Positions 21,130 through 32,547 of a stretch of 47,470 bases of DNA are shown piece by piece. Within the stretch, counting starts at the first letter, position 1. Each line of letters starts with the position of its first letter. Below the pieces are notes generated by a model that saw only the letters and a list, made by a program, of their open reading frames with translations, was not told the origin of the DNA and did no database searches. The position numbers were made by a program, and so were the translations under genes. Source of the DNA: Zancudomyces culisetae (lineage: Eukaryota > Kickxellomycota > Harpellomycetes > Harpellales > Legeriomycetaceae); assembly GCA_001969505.1 (NCBI GenBank), contig LSSK01000250.1:1-47470 (forward strand), given 5' to 3'.

Positions 21130-23414
21130 CTCATAATTCTTTTTTTTTTCTGTCTTAATTTATATTAGCGGCTAATACTGTCAAGCTAGTTTCGATTCCG
21201 GGTGTTGTAAACCTCACCAAAGTTGTAAAAAATGAAATGTGTTATTTCGTTTAAAAAGTACCAGAATGTGTTGTTTTTCCTTTAATGTATAAGCATATGA
21301 ATATGGATATGTATAGGTATACGTATACGTATAAATAACAATGTGTATTTGTTTTTTTGTTTCTATTTGCGTTTTTTTCTAATGTATATAATGCTGCAAG
21401 TTTGTTAATAGCCTAAAATCAGCTATAAAATCAGTATAGAAACATGGAGAGCAAATAAAACAATAAAGAAGGTAATGTAACAAGTTAATATCTATCCAAG
21501 AACTTTTAGGACCCCAATATTAACCTATAAAAATAAAAATAATACAAAAATAACAACAAAAATAAAAAACCTCCCCCCCCAAACATAAACGTAAAAATGA
21601 TTCTCAAAATAATAATACAAAAGGTAAAAAAAATAAAATAATTATAAAAAAAATCACGAGTTTACTTTATAAAAAAAGAAAACAACAAGGAGATTGCGTA
21701 AAAAAAATATTAAAAAAATTTTTTTTTGTAATTATTACATGATATTATTTAATCTGTAGTTATAAATAAATGTAGAGTATCAGGTGAAATAATGGAAAAG
21801 AAAGATGATGGGGGGACCCTTGTAATTAATGCAAAACGGTCACTTTCCGATTTTTAATCTTGCTGTTCTCGTCTCTTGTTCCTTGTCCCTTGTTCCTTGT
21901 CCCTTGTTCATTGTCTCTTGTTCTTGTTCCTATTCTTGTTTGCATTTTGTTTCTGTTATTTTTTTTTTTGGATTTTTAGGTTTTTGATTTATTTACATGT
22001 TTGAATTCAATTTTCTACTTTTAATAAAATAAAATAAAGTAAAATAAAATGTAGCAATATAATATAAAGGACCCTATTATTTTTATTTTGCATATTTACA
22101 AATATAGTAAAATAAGGAAAAAAAAAGTTTTAAAGGAATGAACCTAAAAAAAAAGTATACATGTGTACATCACAAGATTGTTTATTTTTAATGTTATTGT
22201 TGACAAGAAAAGCTAGTCATGAACGTGTTTATATGCACGTTTATGAAAATGTGTGCTAAAGAATGACTTTGTCATTTGAGGAGAAGGAGAGGAGAGGAGA
22301 CAAAAAATTAAAGTAAAAAGTGAGTAAAGAGGGCCTTTCATCAATAATATTGATGTGCTTGTTCTTTTGTTTTCCTTTCCCACACAATCAATTTACAAAT
22401 AAATAAATTAATAAATAAAAAAGTACAATAACCTCATATTTATTAATTGGAGTAGGGAGTGGGCAAACTGATCAATAAATACAAGACAAAGAAGAATTGG
22501 TGAGGAAGGGGGGGGGGGGAGAGAAAGGGGGGAAGGGAGAGCGTGTGGGGGGTTTTGTACAAAATACTCTTTATTTTTGTTTTTCTACCATTTTCATCAT
22601 CATCATCAACATCACCATCATTGTCATGATATAATTCTACATTTTCTACAAACATTACCACTACACTGGACATATTTTATCTTGCCCCTCCTTTTTTATA
22701 TATCGTAAATATTACTCAAAAGTAAGAGAAGAAAAAAGAATAAATATATATATATTTCTTCTAAACATCAAGTAATATTACTATTTACAATCTAGAAAAT
22801 TTTTATTAAATAAACTCGTGATGTACATAAATACAAATACAAATACAAGTAAAATGTATACATATGTGTGAACGTGTGTGTGTGTGTCTAGGAAGGGGGA
22901 AGGAATGAAACGTGGATACTTTGAACATTTTCTAAACAATTTTTTGTATATTGATTGACAAAATAATCACCACCATAATATCATCCTCCATTGATATATA
23001 TATATAGCTTTTACATCACCATCACCATCACCATTATTACTATTATTATTATTATTATTATTATAACTATCTTTTTTTTGTTTAGCTTGAAAACAAGTAT
23101 TGGTGTATACAATCAAAACCACAACTCTAAAAGACAAATAAACAAACCATACTCTATTTAGTTTATAACTTGGTTGTTGATTATTCCTAAAAATGACACC
23201 ACACTTTTTTTTTTGTTTGCTCGTTTGTTTGTTTGTTTGTTTACTTGTTTTGATATACTTTGATTGTTTACTCGAATTCTCGCCATATTTTTGGAAAAAG
23301 ACCATTTAAAAATATAAAAAGACCATTTTATTAACAATAAAAAGTAATAATGATATGGTGAATCAATTAATATATATCACTAGTAAAAATAATAAACTAA
23401 AAAAAAAATAAAGT
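21130..23414. other. 2.3-kb intergenic region, low complexity
   Basis: It lies between the 3' end of the nucleoporin gene and the start of the kinase gene (both minus). It contains many A/T runs, a TTGTCCC/TTGTTCC minisatellite at about 21870-21935, alternating GTATAC near 21315-21335, CAT and ATT triplet runs near 22600 and 23016-23065, and the G-run cluster listed separately. Open frames at 22443-22673 and 22967-23305 (minus) are translations of these repeats. The 21130-21500 end should contain the kinase promoter. Confidence 0.5.
22505..22553 (+). repeat. G-run cluster (G-quadruplex potential)
   Basis: The plus strand has a run of about twelve Gs, then further runs of six, three and six Gs within about 50 bases, separated by short A/T/C spacers. 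Four or more runs of three or more Gs this close meet the usual criterion for a possible intramolecular G-quadruplex. It lies far upstream of the kinase start, where the G-rich strand is the template strand. Confidence 0.7.
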
Positions 23415-26400
23415 TTATGATGGTTTCATACGTTTCAATGAGTTAGGTCCAACCTTCTCACCATCATCACCACCATTATTACTGTTATTAGTACCAGTAC
23501 CAGTACCAGTACTAGCACCAGCGCCAGCAACAGTATTATTATTGGCATTATTGGTATTACCAAAAATAGCAAGAGATGATGGTGCTAATGTTGATGTTGA
23601 TGCTGATGCTGATGATGACGCGAAGGCTGACTGAACAGCACTCAAAGATAGAGGAGCACTGGCAGTAGAAGCAGTAGAAGCAGTGCCCTTTTGGAACTCC
23701 TGGATTCGTTTGTTTAGATTTTGAATCTGGCTATCCTTCAACCCCATCTTTAGCTTGTACCGCATCTCAAGTTCCCTTTCAATTTTTTCTTTTTCTTTTT
23801 GCAAATCAATGGCACCACCACTACCACCACTTGCAGATGCATTCTTTGCCGCAATTTGTTGTTGTAACTGCTGTAGCTGTTGTTCTAGCTCGTTTATCCT
23901 GGACTGCAACTTTTCAATCTGTAGTTTATGATTGATGTTCAATTTGTTGACATTGCTTAGCGCAGTTACTTTAAGCTTTTCGTATAGCTGCTTGCTCTTG
24001 GACACAGTGGCAGAGTATTCAGCAATTTCTTTTTGCCACATATCTTGGGAGTTTTTGTATTCTGTTTGTAGTTGATTGTACTTTTCTTTATATTCATCAC
24101 TCGCAGCTACTGGTGGTCCAGATAGTTCAGTGTCAGATATGGCATCTGTTTGTACACATTCTTCAACTGTTTGTACTGCTGTTAATTCATCTGTTTGAAC
24201 AAATGAATCGACTTTTAGTTTGGCCACGTTTTCCATAGTTATATCAACATCAGCATTTGTATTTGTATTTATGTTTGTATTAGCATTAGCATTTCCTTCT
24301 CCAGCTAATGTAGACAATTTTACTTGTTCAAGAGCACTGGTAACACTAGAAAGCTCAGTTTGCAAAGCCGAAACTTGTACTTTCAACGTTTCATTTTCGT
24401 TCTTACAAATCGAATAGGTCTGATTAAGATCAACAAGTTCCGATTTCAACTGTTCAAGCTCAGCAGCAGTATTACTCGCATGCTCTGCATCATTAGCACT
24501 GCTTTCCACCGGAGTTATCATTGTCTTGAGCTCGTTAATCTCATTGGACAATTCCTGAATCTTTTCGGATCTCATCTTGAGTTTCTCCAAACTCTGGTTT
24601 CGCAACGTATCAAACCGCTGCTTCCAAGTCGTCCCTTGCTCTCTAAGCTTTTCCTGTAACAGTGCAACAGCTTGAGAGTTGTTCTCGTTTGACTCTGCAA
24701 GTTTTGCGTTCGTCTCGTTGAGTTGGCTGGTTTGGCTCGCTATCACTGCATTTAGATTGGTAAGCTCTTGTGTTCGTTCAGTAAGGGCCTTGGTTAGATC
24801 AGCTACTTGCTGTTGCAATGATTGATGCTCGTTGGGATCAATGCGATCATACTTGGCCAAAATGCTTTGGTTTCTCTTTTGCCACCGCTCGTTGGACTCG
24901 GTTAGCAGTGCAATTTCCTGGTTTTTGGCTTCTAGTTCTGCCATAAAGCTTGCATTCTTCAACTCAAATTGACTAATTGATGCTTTCGTTTTCTCCAACT
25001 GCTTTTCGATCTGTTCCAGCTTGCCTTTATATTCGGATAACTGCTGTCTAAGCAAAATGTTGCTTTCCTTTAACAACACTGCCTCATCTGCTTTGGCTCT
25101 GTATTCGTTGTATGACACACTCCTGGGCTGTTCTTCTCCTCCAACTCCACCTCCACCTCCGTTTCTGCTTCCTTCAGATGTTTTTGCCGATGAAAAACTC
25201 AATAGCTCAGCTCGTGTCTGATCCAGTGCCCTCTGTGCTGTTTCCGCTACACTCTTCCATCGCTGAACTTCCAGCTCCAAAACCTGTGCCTTTGCCATAT
25301 ACACTTCTTTTTCTTGTCGCTGGAACGCTACCACTTGTTTGATCTCCCTTTCACCACCTCCAACCCCACCGTCTTTATTGGGTTTGTCCACCTGGATTAT
25401 CGACAACAGCGAATCGTTTTGCTGCGTCAGTTCAGTAATCCTGTTTTCCTGTTCTTGTTCTCTCGTCTTGAATACTTGCTCCTGCTTCTCCTTCTGTGCC
25501 TGCAAGACTTGATAATCCATCTTTAGTTGCTCACTCAAGTTGCTCTGCTCCTGCATCTGCGTCTGTATATCCCGCATTTGCTTCTTCAACTCGTTTGCAA
25601 CTTCAACCGCCCTTGAGTGTCTTCCAAGTTCCAGCTCATACCGCTCCAGCCGTTCCTGTGCAAGTTGTCGCTGCTGCTCAGCTTCTTCTGCCAGTCGTCT
25701 TTGTGCCTCGTCAAATTGTTGTTTGAGTCCGTTATGTTCAACTTTATACCTTTCCAGTTCGTCCTTTGCAGTTTTCAGCAATCGTTGGTGCTCTTCAACC
25801 TGTGCATCCTTTTCTACCAACTGCTTGTTTACATTTTCAAGCTGCTGTTTCAATTCGGTTGTGTTTGTTTGCAAGCTATTGTTGATTGCCTTTAAAATTT
25901 TTATGTTACCTTCAAGATCCTCCAATAGTTTTTGCAGCTGAACCACTCGCTGCTCATTGGTTTTGGCTCTATTCTTCTCTGCTTCAAGCTCAGTTGTGTG
26001 CGCTTGAATCTGCTGCTTGATCACATACTCCAGATTTTTGATGCGTTCGGCGTCTGTCATGTTCTCTCCGAGTTGCACCAATCTCTGCGCCTCTTGTTTT
26101 TCACTAGCCAATTGTTGTTTTAGCCTCTTCAATTCCTCATCCAACTCCCTGTTACGTGCTTCAAGCTCGTCGCCAACTCCCTGCAGCTTGTTTACTTGTT
26201 CTGTGTATTCTCCCATTCTGCGAGCATAGTCTGCCTTGAGTGTTTTGCTTTCCTCCTCCAACACGTTCATCCGATTCGTCACTGAACTGTACCTAGTTTC
26301 CAGCTCCTCTTTCTTATTCTTCTCGCTCAACAGCAGCTGTTCCGTCAACTTGAGTCGATCAGTTGCCTCCTGTATTCGTTTCTCTGCTTGTTCGCGCAGT

Positions 26401-28976
26401 TCATCACGCATTCTGCTCGTGTTTTGCAAAATCACGTTGATTCCCTCTCTTTCTTGCCTACCTCTCTCCATATCCTCCTGCCACTTGTGCTGCACTCTGT
26501 TCAACACCTCCTTTTCTACTTTTGCTGCTGCCACTTCGCCCCGTAACTTGTCTATTTGTCCACGCATTTCCGCCTCGTTTTGCCGCAACTGGCTGTGCTG
26601 CCTCTCATACTCCTCAACTTGCATAACCAACCGCGTGTTTGTCTCCCTCAGCCGCTCAATCTCCCTTCCCCGTGCCGAAAAATCTGATTGAGTCTGTTCC
26701 AGTTGCTGCTGAACCACATCGTATCTTGCCGTCATGTGTGCCAACTTAACCCGGTCTTCAGAATTCTGCGCCCTCAACGCTGAGATTTCTCGTTCTTGCA
26801 TCTGCCGTACTCCCTCTGTCTCCGCTTTGTACCGCTCGTACTCTTGCTCTATTTCATCCTCATGAACGGCCTTTTCGTTGTCTTCTCTTGATTTATTCTC
26901 CATCATCTCCTTTGCTGCAATGCTTTGCTTTTCTGCCTCCAGCCGATCAATATGGTTGTTTAGCGACCTAATCTTTTCCGTAAGCTTTTCTATGGTCTGC
27001 TGCGCCGTTTTAATCGCCTGTGCTTCATCTTCCTCCCATTTCTGCATGTTTTCTTCTTGCTGCTGCTGAATTCTCTCGGCTAACTCTCTTGTTGCCCTAA
27101 TCAGCCGTTGGTTCTGCGTTTGGAGTTCCGTTATATCCTTAAATGTTATCAGCTTTTTGTTAATAACCTGCATAACCACATCTCTTTCTCTTTCCCTTTC
27201 CCCTTCACCTCTACCCTCGGTTCCTACTTCCATTTCAGTTTCGGTTTCCGAATCTGTGTTTGTTTGTTCTCCGCTATCAATCATTCTCCCTTGTTTGGCT
27301 TCTTCAATCTCTCTTACTAACCGCCTCACCTGTCTTGCCAAGTCCTTGTTCTCCTGTTTCATCTCACGATTCTCCTTTAGTAAATATCGGTTTTTCTCAA
27401 GTTGCTGCCGCAACTCTTGCGTTTTCATTACCAACCTATTCCTCTCTCCCATTACTTTTTCCATTAGTTTCTTATCCTCTTCATGTACCTCCTTTTCGTG
27501 AACCTGGATCTTTCTCACCTCATCCAACTCTTGTTCAAGCTCTTGCACTATTTTTTCCAGCATCTGCCGCTGTCCCCGTTCGCGTGACACAGCATCTTCA
27601 AACTGCATATTTTCTATATACAATTGCGTTCGTGTTTTTTCTCCCGCTTTCATCGTCATTGAATCCCCCCCTATTCCCACCCCTGCCCCCTCTACATGCA
27701 TCATCTCTTGTTGCTGTTTCTGTTGCTGTCTTTGTCCCTGCTTCCACTCTTGTAGCTCCTTTTGCGCCTCTTCTATTATCGCACTGGTTTTTTGTTGTTC
27801 CTCTACTCTTGCTTTTCCTATCTGTGTCACCATATCCTCTAATTCCTTTAACCGTTTATTTCCTTCTTCAATTGCTTTCTCACACATCGCTACATAGTGT
27901 TTCTGCGCTCTCATTTCAGCCTTAAACTGCTCCTCTTTCTCTACACTTTCCCGCTTCAATTCTGCCAGTTCTCCACTTAGCTTTCGAATCTTTTCTTTAT
28001 CCTTGTTTCTTTCCTCGCAATAATATTCTATTTCCTCTTTCTTGCTTTCAATTTCTCGTCGAGATTTTCCAAGCTTAATCTCTGCCTCTTCCTTTTCCTT
28101 GCTAGCCCTTCTGCTCTCTTCTATTTTGGCCTTCTGAAGCTCTTCTAACTCTTTATTCATCCTTTCCAGCTGCTTTTTAGCCGTCTCGAGCGCCTGTTTC
28201 TGTATCTGTTCTTTTATATCTGTTATACTCTGCGCACTCTTCAACTCTTCGATTTCTTGCTCCTTACCAATAAATTTGTGCTTTGTTTCTACCAGCTCCG
28301 CTTTGGTACTTTCCAAACCAACTTTCATCCCATCCATCTCCTCCCGCTGTGCTGCTATCTGCTTCAGCATTTCATTTTTCGCCTTTTGCTCCTCCTCAAT
28401 TTGCGCTTTAAGCCTTGAATTCTGCTGCTTAATCATATGCAAATCCCCCTCTAATCCCTTTTGTACGCCTTCTAACTTTTCAGTTTCAGTCTGTTGATTC
28501 TTTATTACTTCCTTCAATGATACAACCTCTTCCCGACACTGATCCAATCTTCGTTTGAGAATTTTTTCTCGTGTCTCCGACTCATGCATCACTCCCTCCA
28601 TCATCGCCTTTTCCAGTCTCCATTTAGCCTCATTACTTTCTAGTCCCGACCCCGACCCTACCTCTGCACTCTCCTCCTCCTGATGATTCTTTTTCCCTAC
28701 ATTTTTCAGAATAAGTTTGCAAATCTTTGCCCATATTTCTCCTGAAGCTTCGGTTACGTTTTCCTCAATAGAAGATTTGAAAATCTCAAATACTATTTCT
28801 GGAATCCCCGTTCTTTGCGAATATACTTGATTTTCCTCCAATGTATACCCTTGCACCTCATCCTCAATCACGCCTTTATCCTTTTCCGTGATTTTGTTCT
28901 GCAACCCTATCACCCTTATGCATTTCTCTGACATTTTACCACTATCAGTTTTTTTTCCTTTGTTTTTTTTTCCCAT
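23415..28976 (-). CDS. MLP1: Mlp1/Mlp2/TPR-type nuclear-basket nucleoporin, 1853 aa
   Basis: This is a very long, almost entirely coiled-coil protein expected to form the nuclear basket of the pore complex, where it acts in mRNA quality control and checkpoint anchoring. A globular-looking stretch of about 85 residues opens the protein. From about residue 100 to 1600 the sequence is continuous heptad-like Glu/Lys/Gln/Leu helix. A segment with WKQRFDTLRNQSLEKLKMRS near residue 1460 resembles the conserved TPR/MLP1 domain. The last 120 residues switch to Ser/Ala/Gly/Asn low complexity and end in a basic LKRMKPS, a possible nuclear localisation signal. The length matches Mlp1/Mlp2 (about 1,700-1,900 aa). 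There is no intron. Long coiled coils resemble one another, so other giant proteins (for example spindle-pole or golgin types) are the main alternative. A second in-frame Met at residue 15 could be the start. Confidence 0.78.
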   Translation of the reverse strand: MGKKNKGKKTDSGKMSEKCIRVIGLQNKITEKDKGVIEDEVQGYTLEENQVYSQRTGIPEIVFEIFKSSIEENVTEASGEIWAKICKLILKNVGKKNHQEEESAEVGSGSGLESNEAKWRLEKAMMEGVMHESETREKILKRRLDQCREEVVSLKEVIKNQQTETEKLEGVQKGLEGDLHMIKQQNSRLKAQIEEEQKAKNEMLKQIAAQREEMDGMKVGLESTKAELVETKHKFIGKEQEIEELKSAQSITDIKEQIQKQALETAKKQLERMNKELEELQKAKIEESRRASKEKEEAEIKLGKSRREIESKKEEIEYYCEERNKDKEKIRKLSGELAELKRESVEKEEQFKAEMRAQKHYVAMCEKAIEEGNKRLKELEDMVTQIGKARVEEQQKTSAIIEEAQKELQEWKQGQRQQQKQQQEMMHVEGAGVGIGGDSMTMKAGEKTRTQLYIENMQFEDAVSRERGQRQMLEKIVQELEQELDEVRKIQVHEKEVHEEDKKLMEKVMGERNRLVMKTQELRQQLEKNRYLLKENREMKQENKDLARQVRRLVREIEEAKQGRMIDSGEQTNTDSETETEMEVGTEGRGEGERERERDVVMQVINKKLITFKDITELQTQNQRLIRATRELAERIQQQQEENMQKWEEDEAQAIKTAQQTIEKLTEKIRSLNNHIDRLEAEKQSIAAKEMMENKSREDNEKAVHEDEIEQEYERYKAETEGVRQMQEREISALRAQNSEDRVKLAHMTARYDVVQQQLEQTQSDFSARGREIERLRETNTRLVMQVEEYERQHSQLRQNEAEMRGQIDKLRGEVAAAKVEKEVLNRVQHKWQEDMERGRQEREGINVILQNTSRMRDELREQAEKRIQEATDRLKLTEQLLLSEKNKKEELETRYSSVTNRMNVLEEESKTLKADYARRMGEYTEQVNKLQGVGDELEARNRELDEELKRLKQQLASEKQEAQRLVQLGENMTDAERIKNLEYVIKQQIQAHTTELEAEKNRAKTNEQRVVQLQKLLEDLEGNIKILKAINNSLQTNTTELKQQLENVNKQLVEKDAQVEEHQRLLKTAKDELERYKVEHNGLKQQFDEAQRRLAEEAEQQRQLAQERLERYELELGRHSRAVEVANELKKQMRDIQTQMQEQSNLSEQLKMDYQVLQAQKEKQEQVFKTREQEQENRITELTQQNDSLLSIIQVDKPNKDGGVGGGEREIKQVVAFQRQEKEVYMAKAQVLELEVQRWKSVAETAQRALDQTRAELLSFSSAKTSEGSRNGGGGGVGGEEQPRSVSYNEYRAKADEAVLLKESNILLRQQLSEYKGKLEQIEKQLEKTKASISQFELKNASFMAELEAKNQEIALLTESNERWQKRNQSILAKYDRIDPNEHQSLQQQVADLTKALTERTQELTNLNAVIASQTSQLNETNAKLAESNENNSQAVALLQEKLREQGTTWKQRFDTLRNQSLEKLKMRSEKIQELSNEINELKTMITPVESSANDAEHASNTAAELEQLKSELVDLNQTYSICKNENETLKVQVSALQTELSSVTSALEQVKLSTLAGEGNANANTNINTNTNADVDITMENVAKLKVDSFVQTDELTAVQTVEECVQTDAISDTELSGPPVAASDEYKEKYNQLQTEYKNSQDMWQKEIAEYSATVSKSKQLYEKLKVTALSNVNKLNINHKLQIEKLQSRINELEQQLQQLQQQIAAKNASASGGSGGAIDLQKEKEKIERELEMRYKLKMGLKDSQIQNLNKRIQEFQKGTASTASTASAPLSLSAVQSAFASSSASASTSTLAPSSLAIFGNTNNANNNTVAGAGASTGTGTGTNNSNNGGDDGEKVGPNSLKRMKPS

Positions 28977-29981
28977 GTATTTTCAGCAGTATCGTCAAGA
29001 GTAATTGATCCAAATTAAAAGAGATAAAGGTTCGCCTCCAATATCTAAATGTACTTGTATGAGTAAATGTTTGATATTAGCCAGAATAAATTTAAATTGA
29101 TATTTTGTTTAATATTTTTCGTACCTTTTTGAGCAATTTTTTTTATAATTTTTATTAGCATTTTTATTGTTTGTTTTAAATATCAACAATATTTTCGAAT
29201 TGAAACTCCCCCCCTCCCAGCAACCCCCGCAGTTCATCTTTAGATTCCTCAATTCACCCATAATCTTATCCAGGCAGTTCACTTTTTAGACTTGGAAAAT
29301 TGTTTTTTTATTCGCGGGCTTTTATTTTTTAGCGCACATTTTTCGCGTAACTACACATTTCCACCACCAAACTCGAATTCAAAAAGTAAACCTACCCACT
29401 CAAAAAAGAAAATAATACCAAGCGTCAAATGCAGCTTTTGTCATAATATATTCACATTCAACTAAATCTTGAAATAGAGAAAATAGTGCTTTAGAGATAC
29501 CATTACTTTTATACACAATGAACCTATTCTTATAATGTATAAAAACACAGCCATTTATGCTTGGGTAACAAATACATTATATTTTTTTGTACCTCTTTCA
29601 GTCTTGTCTTTACCAACTATCAAACTGTGGTGCATATCTTGAGTACAAAAGTATTCACCTATTGCTTCTCATGTATACATCTACATTTGTAGGAGACTGT
29701 TACTCTAGACTACATCATCTTGTTCATTTTTCTTTTTAGATGTAATACCATCAACTGTAATACAAAATTGCATATTACAATAACAGCAAATACCAAAAAA
29801 ATAAAAACGAAAAAATAAAAAAACGATACTAATATCTATCTGCTCGTGATTTCCTCTTTCAATAGGATCATTATTTAAACTTTTTTTTTTCAACCATTTA
29901 ACACTCCTATAATATTTTTACAACAATAATACAATTTTTATCAACCATAAAATTGGTACCAATATAGTAAAGTCATATAAA
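28977..29981. other. divergent promoter region, about 1 kb
   Basis: It separates the nucleoporin gene (minus) from the flavoprotein gene (plus) and must carry both promoters. It is AT-rich with T runs and a C run near 29206-29216. The minus-strand frames at 29705-29893 and 29918-30142 show no protein-like features. Confidence 0.5.
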
Positions 29982-31618
29982 ATGATCAAGAGCGAATTGC
30001 GTTCACCGCAAAATTTAAAAAGTCTTTTGAGAAAACTTGATTTGGAAACTCGAAACCCGCTGCTTAAATCTGTTGGATTTAAGATCGCATTTCCAGCTTC
30101 AAGATTTAGTACGAATTCAGCCAGCCTTTCTGCAATAACCAAGAGAAATGGAACAGCAATAGTTTATTGGCACAACACAGAGATAAAAAACACAATTTTA
30201 GGACGTTTTAACAAATCTAAACATCCTACTAAAATCTCCTTACCTCAAAATGGCAATAAACGGTTGTTCTCGACACAGATTCACAATAATAGCGAAAGCC
30301 CAAACCCAAACCCAAACCCAAAAAATAAACAGAAAAAGCTTTTGTTTGGGCTAATTGGTGGTAGTATACTTATCTTGTCGGCATACATGCTGGTCTCTAA
30401 AGACATCCTTAAAAATTCCACCAAAACAGGTGAGTTTTCGCCGTTTAGCTTCAACAAATTTAAATTGCTCGATAGGAAAAAAGTGAATCATGACACCATT
30501 TTGCTTCGATTCGAGGCCAACGGAATGAAGATGAGCTCAAATAATACAGTAAATCATATATGCGAACGGATCGTCGGTTTAGGGATTTGGTCAATTGATA
30601 TCAAAGATCACTACATCCAAACCTTTCGAAGCTATACACCAATAGATAGTAATTTTGTGGGTTCTACAACCCATAATGCCTCCAACCTTGATACTAAAAT
30701 CAATGGGTCGGCTGGGTTTCTTTCTAAATATCTTATTGCGGGTAAACAATTTGTAGACGGATTGAGAGCTAATAACAGTAGCGAGAGCACCCAAAAAGGA
30801 TATTTTGATGTTATTGTAAAGCGCTATCCCGATGGGAGTGTTAGTAAATTTATTCACAACCTGAAGCCTGGTGAATATGTGGAGATAAGAGGACCTAACT
30901 TGACGTTTCCGTACTACCCAAACACAAAGAAGCATATTGGAATGGTGAGTTCAATAATTGTTTTTTCTTTCTTTTTTTTCAACCTTCCACCTTCCACATT
31001 CTCTCTTCTTCTATTTTACAGGACTAATATCTGATCAGTTTCAAATTTCGATCACCTTATCTGAAAAATTATTAGCAAGCTATATCTCGCTGTTATCATG
31101 TTAAAATTTATTCGATAACTAACCCTGCTATGGTAATCTTATTTAATTTATAGATTGCTGGTGGCACAGGTATAGCCCCTATGTACCAGTTGCTAAAAAA
31201 ACTACTTTTAGAAAAACCAAGAGATGAAATCCCCAAAATCACACTGATATATGCAAACAAATCGTTGCAGGATATACTTTTGCACGATCAGCTCAATAAG
31301 CTCAGAGAAGAGTTTCCAGAGCATCTTGACATCCATTACGTCGTTGAAAATATATCCTCCCCTGCAGAAAACACGCTATTAAACAGCGATTACCGCAGCT
31401 TTGATCCTCATGAGCAGTTTGGATTGGGAATTATCGGGAAAGATTTATTGGGGAAGTCATTACCGCCTGTAGATTCCAGTACTGTTGTGCTAGTCAGTGG
31501 ACCTGACGGCATGATGGATCACATTTGTGGTATGAAGCCCATTGATGGACAACAAGGGCCACTCTCTGGTATTTTAAAGGGCTTGGGTTATTCAAGCGAG
31601 ATGGTATATAAAATGTAG
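29982..31618 (+). CDS. mitochondrial membrane-anchored NADH:cytochrome b5 reductase-family flavoprotein (Cyc2/Mcr1-like), two exons, 475 aa
   Basis: Exons are 29982-30944 and 31154-31618. The donor is ATG|GTGAGT, the acceptor TTTATAG, and a good branch site ACTAACC lies at about 31112. The joined frame reads through the NAD-binding motif HIGM|IAGGTGIAPMYQ. Domains in order: a basic, hydroxylated presequence (residues 1-95, ending near RLFS), an Asn-Pro repeat, one membrane segment (about 119-138), the FAD domain with RSYTPI (216-221), and the NAD domain with GGTGIAP (324-330) and VSGPDGMM. It should transfer electrons from NAD(P)H at the mitochondrial inner membrane. Mcr1 is about 300 aa. The long presequence, the anchor and the inserted segments before and after RSYTPI fit Cyc2, a flavoprotein that helps attach heme to cytochrome c, better. 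Cyc2 is a preference, not proven. Confidence 0.85.
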
Positions 31619-31956
31619 AAGCAAGGAAGAGGTATTTTTATTTATTTCGTTTTTACGCCTTGCTCGTTTTATAAGCTGGAATGAGCAAGAAATGGAATAT
31701 CTAAAGTACTATTCAACTTGAATCCACAATAGGAGTTGATTATAGCTAGCTTTATTGTGTTAGAGAGTGTGTATCGCGTTTCATTTAGCGTAGTAGTAGC
31801 AACAAGAAAAACAATAAAATAGAGAGAGAAAGGTAAACATGAGCACTACAGCCATGTACATTGATTATCTGCCTGTACCTTGCCGACTATAATTTACAAC
31901 CACTATGATTATTTACATTTTTATATATATTCTAAAGGAGGGGAGGAATACCTGTA
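31619..31956. other. convergent 3' intergenic region
   Basis: It lies between the stops of the flavoprotein gene and ADE8 and presumably holds both 3' UTRs. Nothing else was seen. Confidence 0.5.
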
Positions 31957-32547
31957 TTACCCCAACAATTGTTTGATAGCCAATGGTAAAAGCTGGTGCT
32001 CTGCCTGATGGATTCTGTTCTCCAAATCCTCAATAGAATCTTCAGGTAGAATAGGAACCTCTCTGGCCAAGATCGGTTTTCCCTCATCGACGGCTGGAAT
32101 CACATAATGCACCATCACGCCCGTCTTTGTTCGGTTTCCTGCTTTAAATTCGGCATATGCATTATCTATTGCGTTTGCACCCACAATATCACCTGGAAGT
32201 GAGGGGTGTAGATTTATGATTTTATTTACAAATCTATTGACGAACGATTCTGATAAAATTAGCATCCATCCTGCCAGAACTATCAAATCAGGGTTTAAAT
32301 CCGCAACATACTGTGCAAGTTCTTTATTAAATGCTTCGCGATCTAGACCTCTATCTTTGAAGGATTTAAGGGTTTGCACATGTGTTGGAATTCCTGCATT
32401 CTTTGCTCTTTCTAGTCCATATGCATTCGACTTGTTCGAAATAACCCTAACAATTTCGGCATCAACTTCACCGCCTTTGATAAAGTCAATGATTGCCTGG
32501 AGATTTGACCCATTTCCAGAAATCATTACCACTATTTTTTTTGTCAT
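31957..32547 (-). CDS. ADE8: phosphoribosylglycinamide formyltransferase (GAR transformylase), 196 aa
   Basis: Third step of purine synthesis: formyl transfer from 10-formyltetrahydrofolate to GAR, in the cytosol. The sequence opens with the phosphate-binding loop ISGNGSNLQAI, and has LAGWMLILS and the catalytic block INLHPSLPG. In that block the usual Asn-x-His is present as N-L-H, and the Asp of the V-D-x-G motif is in VIPAVDEGKPI. The family usually has HPSLLPAFKG here; this protein reads HPSLPGDIVGANAID, a common yeast variant. Length and single-domain form match yeast Ade8 (about 214 aa) and bacterial PurN. There is no intron. It stands alone rather than fused to other purine enzymes as in animals. 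Confidence 0.95.
   Translation of the reverse strand: MTKKIVVMISGNGSNLQAIIDFIKGGEVDAEIVRVISNKSNAYGLERAKNAGIPTHVQTLKSFKDRGLDREAFNKELAQYVADLNPDLIVLAGWMLILSESFVNRFVNKIINLHPSLPGDIVGANAIDNAYAEFKAGNRTKTGVMVHYVIPAVDEGKPILAREVPILPEDSIEDLENRIHQAEHQLLPLAIKQLLG

Noticed and set aside
15955-23065. Triplet and hexamer repeats as a CRISPR-like array
   Set aside because: Units are simple microsatellites with no unique spacers, in a eukaryotic genome.
24220-28497. Many plus-strand open frames (up to 221 aa) opposite the nucleoporin gene
   Set aside because: They are antisense shadows of a Glu/Lys/Gln-rich coiled coil: Ser/Leu/Phe/Cys-rich, overlapping one another and lacking motifs.
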